A stretch of DNA of 32,127 bases from Phallusia fumigata (GCA_008931825.1 QXVZ01022649.1:1-32127); one strand, 5' to 3'; shown: positions 1 to 11,545, numbered from the stretch's first letter. The notes: a model not told the origin generated them from the letters alone. Made by a program: numbers and translations.

Positions 1-2322
1 CCTGTTAGTTTCGGTTATGGAAGTGCATGTTAATTAACAATTCATTGTAGTTGACCAAATAAGATGTTAAAACTTTTAAATGGCAAAAATATGCTCGGTA
101 CGAAACGAAAAGGTATTTGTAAATGCATTAGAAAATATAAAGTGTGTAATGATCAACTGCATACACTTTATTATCAGCGACCGCGCGGTTTAAACCGCCC
201 CATAAATACAGCGGACCGAAGTTACCTGCTGTTCGCGATAACCTGTGTCACGAGGCCTATAGTCAAGAGGAATTGATCGTGTAACTCTATATTGTTTGGT
301 AATCGCCGCTGTTGGTTTTTCCCGATTACGTACTGGCCTGTTTTGCGCGGATAATCGGCTGTTTGGGGTCTTTCTCAACGTGATTTCCTGGAAACAGTTT
401 TCCTCACTTATGTTGCCCGGTACAAGTCGAAACAGTGACACTGTGTAACGTTTCGGTGTCCTCGCTTATTTGCGGCGAATTCCTTTGTTTTGACGTCAAT
501 AAATTTCCTTTCGTTACAGAAGCACAACCTTTCTTGTGTACTACTTCTATGCGTCACTCACTGTTATAATGTAAGGGGGAGTTGCTATCTCAAGCAATGA
601 AATGTCAGCGACGTTGTTGAACTCATGCGAGCTTATCAAATTGGCCATCGTGAAACACTTAACCTGTTGCTGGTTATAATCCGTTGGTTCTCAGTACCCG
701 AGCAAGATTAAAACTACATGATTATAGCTTGTGGTACCTAATGCTTTTGTGACACATTGAGGATCAGACTTTCTTTAACAAACTGTCAAACTTGCTAGTG
801 CTCGAGCTATTATTGTTTTACAAACACGTTGCCAACTGGATGATCTTTGTTTGACTCTTGTTTAAGTGTTTTACATTTTCGAAGGATGTTTCTTGCTTGG
901 CCTCTAAATGTATATTTTCCATGCTAATGCAGTATACGTTCAATGTTAATGTCATGGCTTGTTTGTTTTCAAAAGACTTTTAAGCGGTTAATGATGCCCC
1001 TGAAGTTTAGAAAAATCAGCAATCTGTACGTCCATTTACATTTGCATAATCTAAGTATCGATGTGTGTTTATTTTTACAAGCAAATAGGCCAGGATCTAC
1101 AATCGCGCTTTATCGTTTACTGCTGTAATCTGTGCGTCAACGTCCGCGCACCTGAATATATCGTAACAATCACTTTTCCAGGCTGTTGTTTGCATATTAG
1201 CGCTTGGTGCATATTGCGCCGTGTAAATGAACACCGCATTTTTCTCCAACCGTTGGCAACGTGCTCATTTCAAGCACGAAGTCATTTATTGTTAAATCAG
1301 AAATTAGGGTCACTTTAATAAAAAGAGACCCTTCCTAATTAATAATCCAAGGCCATAAGTAAAACTGACTTGGTGACAGTAAGTGTGATTTTCATCGTGG
1401 CCCAATGCCTCTTATCAAGGACTTAGAAGTAGCCCATCGGCTATTTATGAGTGGGCTACAAATTAAGAAACTGCATTACTGTGACCTTATTTAGGTATTT
1501 GTTTGCACTTGCTAATAAATTTTTATTCTTTGTAACTTTTACTCTAGTTAAACTCGTCGAAGCACATTCATTGCCAGTATTAACACACAAATCGTGCACC
1601 TTGAAACCTTTATACATCGAGTTGCGAGTTGGAGCTTTGCCGAGCGCCAACGCAGTATAGTATAGCCTGCACTTTTCGCCAGTCGGACAAAACGTGCACA
1701 ACAACGGGCTTATACAGGCGTGATTCATGTTTAACTGTGAATCAAGATGTTGTCTCGGCACGCTCGGCCGTCGATGCGAAATCAGACGGTTTGTCTACAT
1801 TATCATCAGGTTGATTGACAGCATTGCGATGAAGACCTGCGTTTTCGGCGAAGCATTCAACGAGCGGCTTGGAGGCCGCATGTACACGTGACTAGTTGGT
1901 TTGACCCACAGTGACCTTTTTATCGGGGGCGATTTGTTTTGCTCTTTACCCACAATGACGTCTTGGCCCATTGTTCAGTCGCGGGGTCGGGCTGTCGGGC
2001 GTGCATATCTTGTTGTTATTGGACAAGGTAATACAGGCGATTTAGGGGCGCTAATGTTGCCATGTTTTAACTACTAATTGTAGGTGGTCCTGCTGAAATG
2101 ACGATCGTGACCTTTTTGAGAGAAACGTGACATGATGCTTGACGATATTTTTTTAGACCGAGTCATGGAACGATGTAATTTGACCTTTTAACGCACATAT
2201 TTTGTTAGTTTTTTACCAGAAACTACATTTTTTTAAAACACAACTTTACAAAATACAACTGCAGGCGCTTGGGTTTATCAGGCTTACAAACCGGTACTGA
2301 AAACAACTTCAGCCAAACAAGA
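1..2322. other. No gene recognised
   Basis: I find no exon chain with matching splice phases in this stretch. Open frames of 60-100 codons occur on both strands (for example minus 1456-1761) but none resembles a protein family and none is bordered by good splice sites. A full CRE-type site, TGACGTCA, lies at 491-498 and a near match, TGACGTCT, at 1956-1963. TGACCTTT-type half sites recur near 1911, 2109 and 2181. Regulatory meaning is unproven. Confidence 0.5.
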
Positions 2323-3043
2323 CTACTGTTTATCTTTCAAGTTGGGCTTAACCGCAGCATTACCAAGGATATACTTCAGCTCCTTGGCTAGCTCATCCAC
2401 TCCATCAAACACCTAATTGTACCGGCGATAGTGCCTGTCAGGTATTACCGTATCCCGCAGATCTTGCCAGATCTGTTCTGTCGGTCCGTTTCCTGCTTCA
2501 AGTTTGAAAAATGCTTATCTGTATGGCATAACAATGGTCGTTTGTCTCAATTAGATGCGAAAGTCGGTTCCTTTTCAATAAAAGCAGCATTGTTGCACCA
2601 ACAGGCGGTGTGGTTGTGCAACAATGCAGAACAAACACCTTCCTTGTCAGGGCCATCCATCAAGATAAAATGATGAAATGTGTACAGCTCGTCGCGCGGC
2701 TGGGATGTGATTTGTTTGTAGATTTCGTTGCTTATATGATCACGGTGAGCGTATTTGCTTGTAAAAGTTCAACTTACTCTGTTTCATTTGGGCGTAATGA
2801 TGTTGTTCCCGTTATCCGAAAGTATTAAAGCGATTGCAAAGCGTGAATGCTGCCAAAACAAGCCTAGAAACATACAGTTGATCTAGTTTAGGCTTAAGAA
2901 TATAAATCTACTGTATTTTGCTGAGGTGTATGCATTATGGAAACTAAATGCCCTTTTGTGTTAGTTGTTAGTCTAAAAAATCTCGTTTATGGCATTAACA
3001 CTTACTTGGCGCCCAAGTCATTATACCCTCTTGGTGTAAACAT
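2323..3043 (-). CDS. Possible small four-exon gene, unknown function
   Basis: I do not recognise this protein. Four minus-strand exons join with consistent phases: 3006-3043 (ATG at 3041-3043), 2639-2757, 2449-2492 and 2323-2412 (stop TAG). They predict 96 residues. Donors are GTAAGT, GTGTTT and GTAATA; acceptors are ACAAG, AAGCAG and AATTAG. An acceptor-like TTTGTGCAG ends 7 bases before the ATG, which would suit SL trans-splicing. An in-frame TAA there means the first exon can only be a start exon. The product is charged and hydrophilic, with no signal peptide or membrane segment. Its C-terminal half looks like an amphipathic helix (VFDGVDELAKELKYIL). The last two exons are best supported. 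The start of exon 2 is ambiguous, because another AG 35 bases further in keeps the same phase. The whole model could be chance. Confidence 0.38.
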
Positions 3044-4255
3044 GGATTACTGCACAAAAATGTTTTACTATTTAAAAAGTAAAACCGTGTCACTGAAAAG
3101 ATTTTAAGATGTTAGTTGGGACCGTAACTGGGTCGTCACGAAACTTCTTTGGCCTCCTGCGATTTAAGCGTCGGAATGTGTCTCATAGCCCTGACCTTAG
3201 CTCAAAGGCTCTTAAGTTGGCGATAACGTTTTGCTCACCGTGAGCATTTTTATAATTTTTATTTAATAGATCTAATGTATGGGGCCAAAAGCAGATTTAA
3301 ATTCCAAGATGTCTGTGGAATTGTAATAGTAATATGTCAACGAATTTGCGCAAGCGTGCCGTAAGTGCCGTAAATGTCTATCTTTAACCGTCCCAAGGAA
3401 CGTACGGATTCCTGATGTTTGGTCATTAGAATGTCGAAAAGTTACTAAGTGACAAAATGCGTCAAACAGCACGTCAATCCACTTTGTTACTACGTCAAAC
3501 TACTTAAAAATTTCAAGTGCAGAAAGTTATGGTAACAAACTTTTTCCCGCGTATGGTGTTGCAATACATTGCAAAAACATAGCAAGGATTAACCTTACGC
3601 GGGCCTTATTTGTTAATTTGTCTCGACAACTTCATTGCTTGCTGCACCACTGCTAACCTGGCTGGCGCAAAATCAACTCTTTAGCCCTAAAATTTTGCTG
3701 TGACATTTGAACAATGCGAGAACCTACTCGAAATTGGAAGATTACTCGATGTTTTGCTTCGACAAAATGTGATCTTGTCCCTGTCGCCATTTCACTGTGT
3801 CCTGTGACGCACGCTTCAAGTCGTGTTTACTAACAACACTCCCCTGATTTCTATTGCGCGTGACGTCACGGGAGTAGGTTGTGTCACCCTTGACGGGGCT
3901 CGAAAGGGTCCAGGGTCATCGGTATCTTAACCCCCATCTGGAGTTCAAGCTGACAAAACAATTTGCGGGGCACCGGTCGTTCCGAGGCACTTGTCACTGT
4001 GCTTATTAGGATTTAGGTGCAAAGGGCGTACAATTCTGCGGATTTTTGACAAAACCACAATGGGTGGTTTTGTTAACAAAGGTATGTCAATAAATCTCTC
4101 TTACAAAAATCAAGTTTAAACTTGTTATCAAAGCAGTACGAAGCAAACAAGAGATCATTTGGGTTTATTCAGTGACATAGAAAACTGTTTCCGTTGTTTT
4201 CCAACAACACCAGCAAGCATGTGTCACCTCCGCTTGATGATTTATTGCCTCATAA
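3044..4255. other. No gene recognised
   Basis: No supported exon. The stretch includes a perfect CRE palindrome TGACGTCA at 3861-3868 in a locally GC-richer segment (about 3780-3990). It probably acts as spacer or regulatory DNA between minus-strand units, but no promoter can be placed from sequence alone. Confidence 0.4.
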
Positions 4256-4298
4256 TCACTGGAAGCGGTCGAGAACATCCAAAACTTCACCACTGACA
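4234..4298. repeat. 65-bp dispersed repeat, copy 1
   Basis: This stretch matches 6347-6411 in the same orientation at about 61 of 65 positions, with no gaps. It covers the end of the possible exon at 4256-4374 plus its AATAAA (minus strand). Beyond it the two loci diverge quickly, although a CACGTG-containing segment lies on one side of both. Confidence 0.8.
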
Positions 4299-4374
4299 TC
4301 GCCAAAGTAGACCTGCGCTAAACCACGTGTAAAGTACGTCAGCATCTCACTTCCTCGAGGATTATTGCCTTTTA
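4256..4374 (-). other. Possible 3' terminal exon, minus strand
   Basis: Read on the minus strand, an open frame runs from about 4374 to a TGA at 4256-4258 and ends in VYFGDVSGEVLDVLDRFQ. An AATAAA signal follows within 20 bases, with a second AATAAA about 90 bases on. Upstream, a CTGCAG acceptor with a TTTTCTG tract would put an in-frame TAA first, so a start at the following TAAG is needed, which weakens the case. It lies 450 bases downstream of the MAM gene stop on the same strand, so it could be an alternative last exon or a remnant. Part of it recurs at 6347-6411. Confidence 0.25.
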
Positions 4375-4826
4375 CTTACTGCAGAAAATGTTATTCTGTG
4401 TCCATAGGTTGCCTGCTAGAAAGGTCAATATTGATTTGGGTGATTACTGCTTTTAACCGTAAAACGACGTACTTTGGGACTACGATAACTCCCTTGTTAA
4501 ACTTTCTAGCCCCAAGGTTTCATTTCTGCATAGCTTCCATCTTTTGACTGACAGGTTTGCTTTATTGATGTTTGGAACTGAGTTTCGTTCGGTCTACTAA
4601 TCAAGTTTATAGGGTGATGGCCCACAAACTCGGTTTGATCTATTCCGGATATTTGAAACTACTTGGCAATAAGTTCTTGTTTTTATAGCTTTTCATTCAA
4701 ATAACACCATTACATGTGCATAATTTTTGTTAATCTGTCAACGCCGATGTCAATATACAAAAGCGGAGAGAATATATGAACAGCCGAAGTGGAGAAAAAT
4801 CCTCCCTTCCAATCTCTAGTGCCACC

Positions 4827-7259
4827 TTACGTCAGTTTTCGGTAGTCAATGTGCGGTTCGCTGGAGATGTTGGGATACATTCGTGTGATTGTCACCGAAC
4901 AGTCGTCAGAATACATGGATCGAGGCTTCCTCCGTCGACGAATGTACAGCACCAGTCCCACCGCAAGGACGCTAACAGCCAGCAACACACCCAAGGATAA
5001 TCCAGACCGTATGTATTTTGGCGTCACTGGCCGCCAGCATGCCACCAGTGGGAAAGCTAATGTTGGCTGTGGGTCTTCCGGTTAAAAGATAATTCGTCGT
5101 CCCATAAACAGTAGCTGTTGATACAACAGGGGCTTGTGCGTTAGTTTTTGGTGGCTTTGCAGTAACCATTGCGCCAGAAGCTGGTGGCACCACTGTGGCC
5201 TGGATGGTTGCATTGGAAGGTGTTGTTGCCGCCTCTGCGGTTGTAGGCGGCATAGAAGTTGTGGCCGGTATTGCTGGTTGAGCGTACGATGGTTGAACTG
5301 AAACCGCAAACATACTGTCAGGGTTGATATTTCTTGCTGCAGTTTATGGAGCTTGTACTTGTCAGTCTATCTGTGTTATAAAGAACTATCTGCAAATGCA
5401 CTAGAACTAATGCACACTTTAACATGTGTTGGATGCATTTTTGTGTGGTTGTACTTTTCAACGACTTCCATGTGCCCATTTCAGACCGACCTAACAAAGC
5501 GGATATGAATCGGTTTGGCCTTGTTGTAAACCCGGCAACAGCATTTTGCCAGTCGCAATATGGTTCTGGGGCAAATACGGTAAATTGCAATTACCTCATA
5601 ACGCTGGGGGTTATTTGGGCAGGAGTAGTTGGGGCAGAGGATGCATGTTCTGAATAGAATTGTACTTAAAAAATTCCAATACTAGCATTTTATGTGTAAA
5701 ATTACGGCAACCTAAAACCAGATTTACCAAGTTTTTGGATTGTTATTAGGTCAAACGATTTTCTATACCTCCTAATGGTTTGTTCAATCGATAGCAAAAC
5801 AAGATTTTGACTTTCGCAAACTGCTGTTAAGTTCTAGGTTGAACTTCGTCCCGCCAAGTATGAATAGCACTTACGTGGGCACGTATTGCTTCCTGTGAAT
5901 AGTTTCAATGTCACCTCGTCCAGGAGAATGTTTCCACTTTTGCCCCTTTCCCAGTCGAAAGCCTCAAATACCACGACGGCCTTCTGCATTGCAGGCAGAG
6001 GAATCTGTCGATTTAAAATATACTTGAAACAAAGTACTGCTCATTCTACATGTACGATTAACCTGCAAATTTTAGAAACCACATTGGCTCCACATAAGTG
6101 ATCAACACGCAGTCAGAGACATTAGTTTATAACTTCGCTTAGCATCAACGTGTAAGTATTCAACTAATTCATGCCATGCTTCTTACGTAACGTCATATAC
6201 CATTGCGACTATGCAGTTGTGACGTCAATTTATAGACGTGTTTTCCTTGACGTCGATGACTTTTTTCACCTGTTGACTTCTTTTAATTTGGAAAACTACA
6301 AGATTTAAAAGGTGCTAAGCAAGTGGCCAAGTCTTGTTTTTTTAAGTTGATGATTTATTGCCTCATAATCACTGGCAGCGGTCAAGACCATCCAAACCTT
6401 CACCACTGACACTTTTACTAACACGTGGTTAAGTCTTTTTTAAGATATAAGGACATACCTTTCCACATTTCCATTGGTTTCCTTGGTGCCCGCGCAAGTT
6501 CCAAATAAGTTTTTGCGTTGCTGTAATATTATTTCGACTGGTGGCTATATAAACCGCCAGATGCCCCATGGTTCTACCTGCAAAATTCAAACACGTTTGT
6601 TGCCACATCTTACTGTATGCTTGTTTTGATGTCGTCGATACCTGTTTTCTTTTAGTTGAAGCGGGTAAAACTAATGCAAAACGATATCGCAAACAACATT
6701 CAGTGTATATCACCAGAAACTAATCAGGTAAGGCACCTTTCATAAAATACCAGAACTTCAAACATGTTGGAGTGGTTCTTCTGATCGACGGACTTATCAA
6801 CATCGCTGTACGGTTCATCCAGTTCTTGGATTTGATATACATGTATCCTCCAGCTGCACACAGCAACATTATAGGCTACGAACCCTCAGCTGTTTTTTAC
6901 TCAAGTCAACTAATAATTCAACGCAAGGTTTAAACATTTAAAGTTTCAAGATAGATAAATCGTTTTGATTTCAAACGTATACGATAGCATGGGTGTTATA
7001 CGTTTGTACCGCGCCTGTAATAAACATACGATAGATTGGTACACTGTTTTCTTACCCTGAGACTGAATCATTTTTAAAAACGATGCTTTCTATTGGCCTT
7101 GTTCGTTTTTCTTACCTCCGCCGTAACCACTGTCAGTTCCACTGCCTTTCTGTGAACCTTTTGACCCCGATCCCAATCTCCAGTTGAAGTCGTCGACTTT
7201 CATGTCCCTGTAAGCATTTGACCATGCGCACATTGTGCGATCGAAGTTGCAGTTTACGT
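4827..7259 (-). CDS. MAM-domain type I membrane protein (3' part)
   Basis: Six phase-matched minus-strand exons: 7116-7259, 6737-6853, 6459-6577, 5875-6004, 5125-5297 and 4827-5066 (stop TAA 4827-4829). They give 307 residues and lack the N-terminus. The first four exons form one whole MAM domain: CNFDRTMCAW, DDFNWRLGSG, GGYMYIKSK, CLKFWYFM, MGHLAVYI, LIWNLRGHQGNQWK, VVVFEAF and GNILLDEVTL, closing at a Cys. MAM domains mediate adhesion between membrane or secreted proteins. Exon five is a Thr/Pro/Ala-rich stalk, probably O-glycosylated. Exon six has a transmembrane helix (LSLGVLLAVSVLAVGLVLYI), an RRRRK stop-transfer and a 37-residue tail. Joining the last two exons needs a 58-bp intron (5067-5124, GTATCA to CCACAG). 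If that intron is wrong, a frameshift separates stalk and helix. The exon with the signal peptide was not found. MAM, TM and a short tail recall neuropilins, but no CUB or discoidin exon is established. Confidence 0.82.
6189..6255. promoter_or_regulatory. Cluster of CRE-like sites
   Basis: Within about 70 bases there are AACGTCA (6189-6195), a perfect TGACGTCA (6220-6227) and TGACGTCG (6248-6255). CREB/ATF bZIP factors bind TGACGTCA. The cluster is in the MAM gene intron near its 3' half, so it may be an intronic enhancer or chance. Confidence 0.3.
6347..6411. repeat. 65-bp dispersed repeat, copy 2
   Basis: Second copy of the 4234-4298 sequence, inside the MAM gene intron between the exons at 6459-6577 and 5875-6004. 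The four differences alter the protein in both open minus-strand frames, so neither frame shows coding constraint. The AATAAA (minus strand) is kept. Confidence 0.8.
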
Positions 7260-9231
7260 CTACAAGGGAAAAAATGAACAAATTTTAGTTTGTATGTGTC
7301 CACAATTTGGATTATGAGCTAGGCTGATCTTGGATTGTGCAACAGGGGCCTAAACTATCGCGCAAAAGCATACTAGGAGCCAAATGTGGTACATTGCAGT
7401 AGTTTTGTTGTATGTTTGCAGTAGATCAAATAAATATCCAACAGAAAGGTGCGCTTCGCCAGCGCCGAAATTGTGCGAGCATAAGAAGACTGTTTGTTTC
7501 GAATAGTTCGTTGTAAAAGCTGCATTTTAAAACATGCTGCTCACAAAGGAGTCTGCAAGTACAGACACGTTAATTGTCATTGGTGCGCACAGCAAATCAT
7601 AGTTAACAATGCTAACATCCGTGCCCCTTCCAAAAAGGTAAAATAGGAGACTTGGTTTGGAAAGTAAACCTACTGCCTGAGTTTTGTGCCCCACTTCCAG
7701 TAAACTCCACCAGCATCAGATAAACAAAGATAAATTGCACCAACATTGTGGAAGAACTCCCGATTGTCCGCTGGGTATTGCTTCAATACTTCCGGCTGCC
7801 TGAGAAAACGGGGGAGAGGAATATAACTTTTTTCTGAGGTTGTTTTGTTTCCAACCACTGATCTTTCTCTAAGTTTTAAACAACAACGGAAATTGTTGTA
7901 TTTTTCTTATATTTTACTACGATTACGTAGGCTACTTCGTGAAAATATTGCTTTTCACACAAGTTAAGATTATTAAAGTATATTTAACCTTTTGTGCTAT
8001 TCGCTTTCTGGAACTCGGCGGCGTGGGCTATTTTTTAAAATTTTTCAGAATGTTTGTCGTTCTAGTGCCACGGCATGCAGTAATCACAACACCAAATCCG
8101 CGGTGTTCCGTGTAATTTACATAACTGAAATGAAACAAGAAAAATGGGAAGCATCCCTAAAATGTTTACTAGCTGCTGCCTGTTAACATTCTGCACAGTA
8201 ACTTTTCGACGATTAAGTTCATCCAAAAAACTGTTGGTGGGTCAAAAACTATGCGCCCCAAACTGACTTCAACTATTTCACCTCCTACTCGTGCTTTCAA
8301 AAAGAGGTTCATATTTTTTTCTGCGTTCTATTACCGATGCTCAACCAAGAGTTACTCGGTTGTAGAAGCAAAGTGTATAGGCCTTGTAAGCTTGCGTGTG
8401 GCCAGCAAACAGCGGGTCTCTACAATTTCCGCGAATAGCGCAAAGTGATCGCAATTTTCCTTCGAGCCGTCATTGCAAGGTACTAATACCGGAAAGCGAT
8501 CTGCTGCGACGCTCTGCCAGCCTGCTCCAGAAGTAGCTTCCTAGCTTGGCTGCGTCATGATTACGTCACAGACCGCGTTGGACGAGTTCGGCGCAAAATG
8601 GCCATCGATGTGGTTTTAGTACCAAGTGCGCAAAGCTCGAAGCGTGGTCATATGGCGAGAGGGAAGAAGTCCGACTATTATTACGCGCCAAAGTTTTCCC
8701 GTGTCCATTAAGTTAGTCTACTACTTTGAACCCAAATGCCCAGGTCAACAATGACCAATGGCATGTTTTGGATTACGCCTTTGATCAATAGCTGCTACAA
8801 TTTCGTAATTCAACGCTGGCACGGGTCGATTCTATGCCTAAAACCAGCATGTGTGTCAAAATGTAAAGGAATAATTCTTTTTTCTGATTGATGAACTACG
8901 GACGTTCCTGTTTGTAAGAAATGAAACGAATTGTTTGGTGCTTCCTCATACATGTCCGGTTTAAATGTAACACGACATGTTGCGTCAAAGACCACTGGTG
9001 AGAGGACAATTTTTTCCCATGTAAATTGTTACGAAATCATTATTAGGCCAAATATAAACTCTTGTGTTAGCGGAAAATATTTGGCGAAAACAAGGATTAT
9101 TCAAATACAATATAGCGGCATGATATCCTATAGCTCAGATTCACAACCTTTTTATATAGTTTTTCTGTTGTATTTTAAAGCATCGGCGAGCGCTGAAAGA
9201 TTGAATAAATCACGCAAATTGTGCCAGGTTT
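7260..9231. other. No gene established upstream of MAM gene
   Basis: The 5' exons of the minus-strand MAM gene should lie here or beyond, but I could not link any in phase. Three minus-strand stretches look exon-like: 7674-7808 behind a strong pyrimidine-rich acceptor (CCCCCGTTTTCTCAG), about 8010-8124 behind TTTCATTTCAG, and about 8890-8993 behind TCCTCTCACCAG. None joins its neighbours in frame. A CRE-like TTACGTCA lies at 8561-8568 in a GC-richer patch (8450-8700). Confidence 0.35.
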
Positions 9232-9703
9232 GAAGGTTTTGCAGTAAGCAGCTTGCAGTAAATATATGCAAGCAAGTATATCAGCATGAAACAATTGGAA
9301 CATACTGGTTTATGGTGCAAATTTTAAACCCGTAAGTTGCGTACCCAATACATCTATTTGACACCCGATAACACATTCACCTACAGCACACAGTTAGTAT
9401 TAATCAAAGGCATCGACACAGTGCATTGGATTGTCATGGTAGTGTGTTAGTGCGTAAAAAGCANGAAGGTTTTGCAGTAAGCAGCTTGCAGTAACTATAT
9501 GCAAGCAAGTATATCAGCATGAAGCATTTGGCACATACTGGTTTAAATATTTTTGGTGCAAATTTTAAATCCGTAAGTTACGTACCCAATACATCTATTT
9601 GACACCCGATAACACATTCACCTACAGCACACAGTTAGTATTAATCAAGGGCATCGACGCAGTGCATTGGATTGTCATGGTAGTGTGTTAGTGCGTAAGT
9701 AGC
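9232..9703. repeat. Two-copy tandem duplication, about 235 bp
   Basis: Copy 1 is 9232-9463 and copy 2 is 9465-9703, separated by a single N at 9464. Both begin GAAGGTTTTGCAGTAAGCAG and end near TGTGTTAGTGCGTAA. They differ by scattered substitutions and a roughly 10-base insertion in copy 2 near 9546. No open frame or RNA motif was seen. The N exactly at the junction makes a merged pair of haplotypes or a poorly closed gap as likely as a real duplication. Confidence 0.88.
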
Positions 9704-11205
9704 AAGTCTAGCGTAGGCAACATGTTTATAAATCTACATGCATATCTGTCTAAGTGCTTCTTTCGGAATGCTACGCAAGCAATGACAGTCGAGTGGAGTA
9801 GGGAGAAAACTTCAACCATGGTGTTAAATAAATAACAGTCAATTTTACAGAGATAAATTGACAATGATGGGGAGATAAATTAAACATGACAGAAATTAAA
9901 CTTCATTTCAAATTTAGTCAATTTCGTTTTGTAAACAAAATCAGGCTACTGCAAAAAATCATAAGGTAAAATAATATACTTTGCTACAAAAATTGTTAGG
10001 TAAAATGCATGAAAATTTTCCTGACTTTAACTTGCTACGTTTTGTACAAAAACAAAATTGGGCATGAAGTAATTTGAAACTATTCGGCATTTAGCAAATA
10101 TTTAAAGGTAAATAAAATAACTACACAGTGACAATGCAAAACTTTTAATTAAATCAGCAATTTATGTGACTTTTGTTCTTTTAGGAAGCATGCTGTTAGC
10201 AAATGTATGAGCATGATAAGAATATTTCCATGGGTTGGCTCTCAAATGCGGTTCCTGCACACAAAATATTATTTGACGGACTCAAAAACATTTACTCAAA
10301 TGTATTACTACCCACCATNATTAGTCATAGGATTGAAGCAAATAATAAATTAGTAACATAAAATTTAATGAATGTTCAACTGTTTATGGTCTATTTTAAA
10401 AAGCAACTAGGTCTGTTTAAGCACCATGGGCTATAAACACCATTTTAACCTTTAGGACAAGAAAAAAGGTATCCACAAGAGTAAAAAAATAGAAAAAGTA
10501 CCAAAACGTTGGGCAACTTAGAAGTACATTACCCATATGCCATGTTCCTCCTGTGATGGGACAAACCTTCGACCTTTTCCCATCTCGCTCCAATATATTA
10601 AAGTCACCACATGAAACAGAAATTCATTCCCTTGCCACCTTTTGAACAATTTCCTAAACAAAAGTTTAAAGACTATAGTTTACATATTTGTTCCACAGCT
10701 TCTGGGTTTAGCCAAAAAAATGTTTGAAATGGTACAGTGTTTTAAACCAGCAAAGGACCGAATATTTTACAATGATAAAATGATGTCTAAGTATTTTTGT
10801 TGAGATAAAAAAAGCATCACAAGTTGTATAGTCCAGGCAAAAGTCGTTGCATATTCTGTTGCCTGGGAAATTCTGTCTCCATGACAACGTGGACATAAAA
10901 ATCAAAAATTTGTTTTTTGCAATTTATTCAAACTTTGCAAGACTAATTTTTCACAGAGAATACGACCTTATTGCCAGTCTTATGTTTGTATTACGTGTAA
11001 TTAACATGTAAACAGATTTATTTTTGCAGTTCCACGTAATATAGGTTCGGGTAAAAACGGTGATGGATGCATGATTGTTATTAAAATTTTTCAGTTAATT
11101 GGTCTAGTTTCGAGTGTATAATGATTGTTATTAATCATACTGTGTTGTATCACAACCGACCACACAGACGTTTCTTCAAAGGTGTTTAGTGTTACTGTAC
11201 TTCGT
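9704..11205. other. AT-rich, no gene recognised
   Basis: Very AT-rich sequence without a supportable exon. An N at 10319 marks an unresolved base. A 14-bp direct repeat, ATGATTGTTATTAA, occurs at 11071-11084 and 11121-11134. Confidence 0.45.
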
Positions 11206-11213
11206 TTTATTTG

Positions 11214-11300
11214 GGTGACACTTTGCCAAGATGGCCGATCGGATAGCGTGACTGCCTTGAGCTCGCAAGGTTGTGAGTTCTAATCCTGTCTCGGTCACTT
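11214..11300 (+). repeat. tRNA-like head of a SINE
   Basis: Two internal RNA polymerase III promoter boxes lie at tRNA spacing: an A-box-like TGGCCGATCGG (11232-11242) and a B-box-like AGTTCTAATCC (11276-11286, two mismatches to GGTTCGAATCC). The acceptor stem pairs poorly, so this is not an intact tRNA gene. The complementary strand reads as the IRTHNLASSR-type peptide often seen when tRNA-derived SINEs are translated. The tail may continue to about 11400, where a GTAC-rich block begins. Confidence 0.5.
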
Positions 11301-11399
11301 GTGTTTCCCCTGAGCTGAAAACTTAAGCGACATTTCTCGATGTCCAACTTAAAAAAAGTCGAAAACTTTGAGCGTACCTCACCCCTTTTGATGATCTTT

Positions 11400-11545
11400 G
11401 CTGTGTACCGTATCGTACTACCATCCATTGTTAAGGATAGGAAATGGTACGCTACGTACTGAGTCGTGCGTAAAACGTACCTCGTTGCGAAGGGAGTACC
11501 GTACCACCGTACATTTTGCTGCACACCGTACCGTACTTCCATGGT
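11400..11545. repeat. ACCGTAC-rich degenerate repeat block
   Basis: About 145 bases are dense in CGTAC/GTACG words, including two related segments: TGTACCGTATCGTACTACC near 11404 and CACACCGTACCGTACTTCC near 11522. Because GTAC is self-complementary the block also has inverted-repeat character. It directly follows the SINE-like head and may be its body. Confidence 0.45.

Noticed and set aside
1456..1761. 101-codon minus-strand frame
   Set aside because: Low similarity to any family and no splice context; random open frame in AT-rich DNA.
5082..5309. Gln-rich 75-codon frame on the minus strand
   Set aside because: Out-of-frame reading of the Thr/Pro-rich MAM stalk exon, whose true frame matches the splice phases on its 5' side.
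11221..11300. Functional tRNA gene
   Set aside because: B box has two mismatches and the acceptor stem does not pair well; a SINE head explains it better.
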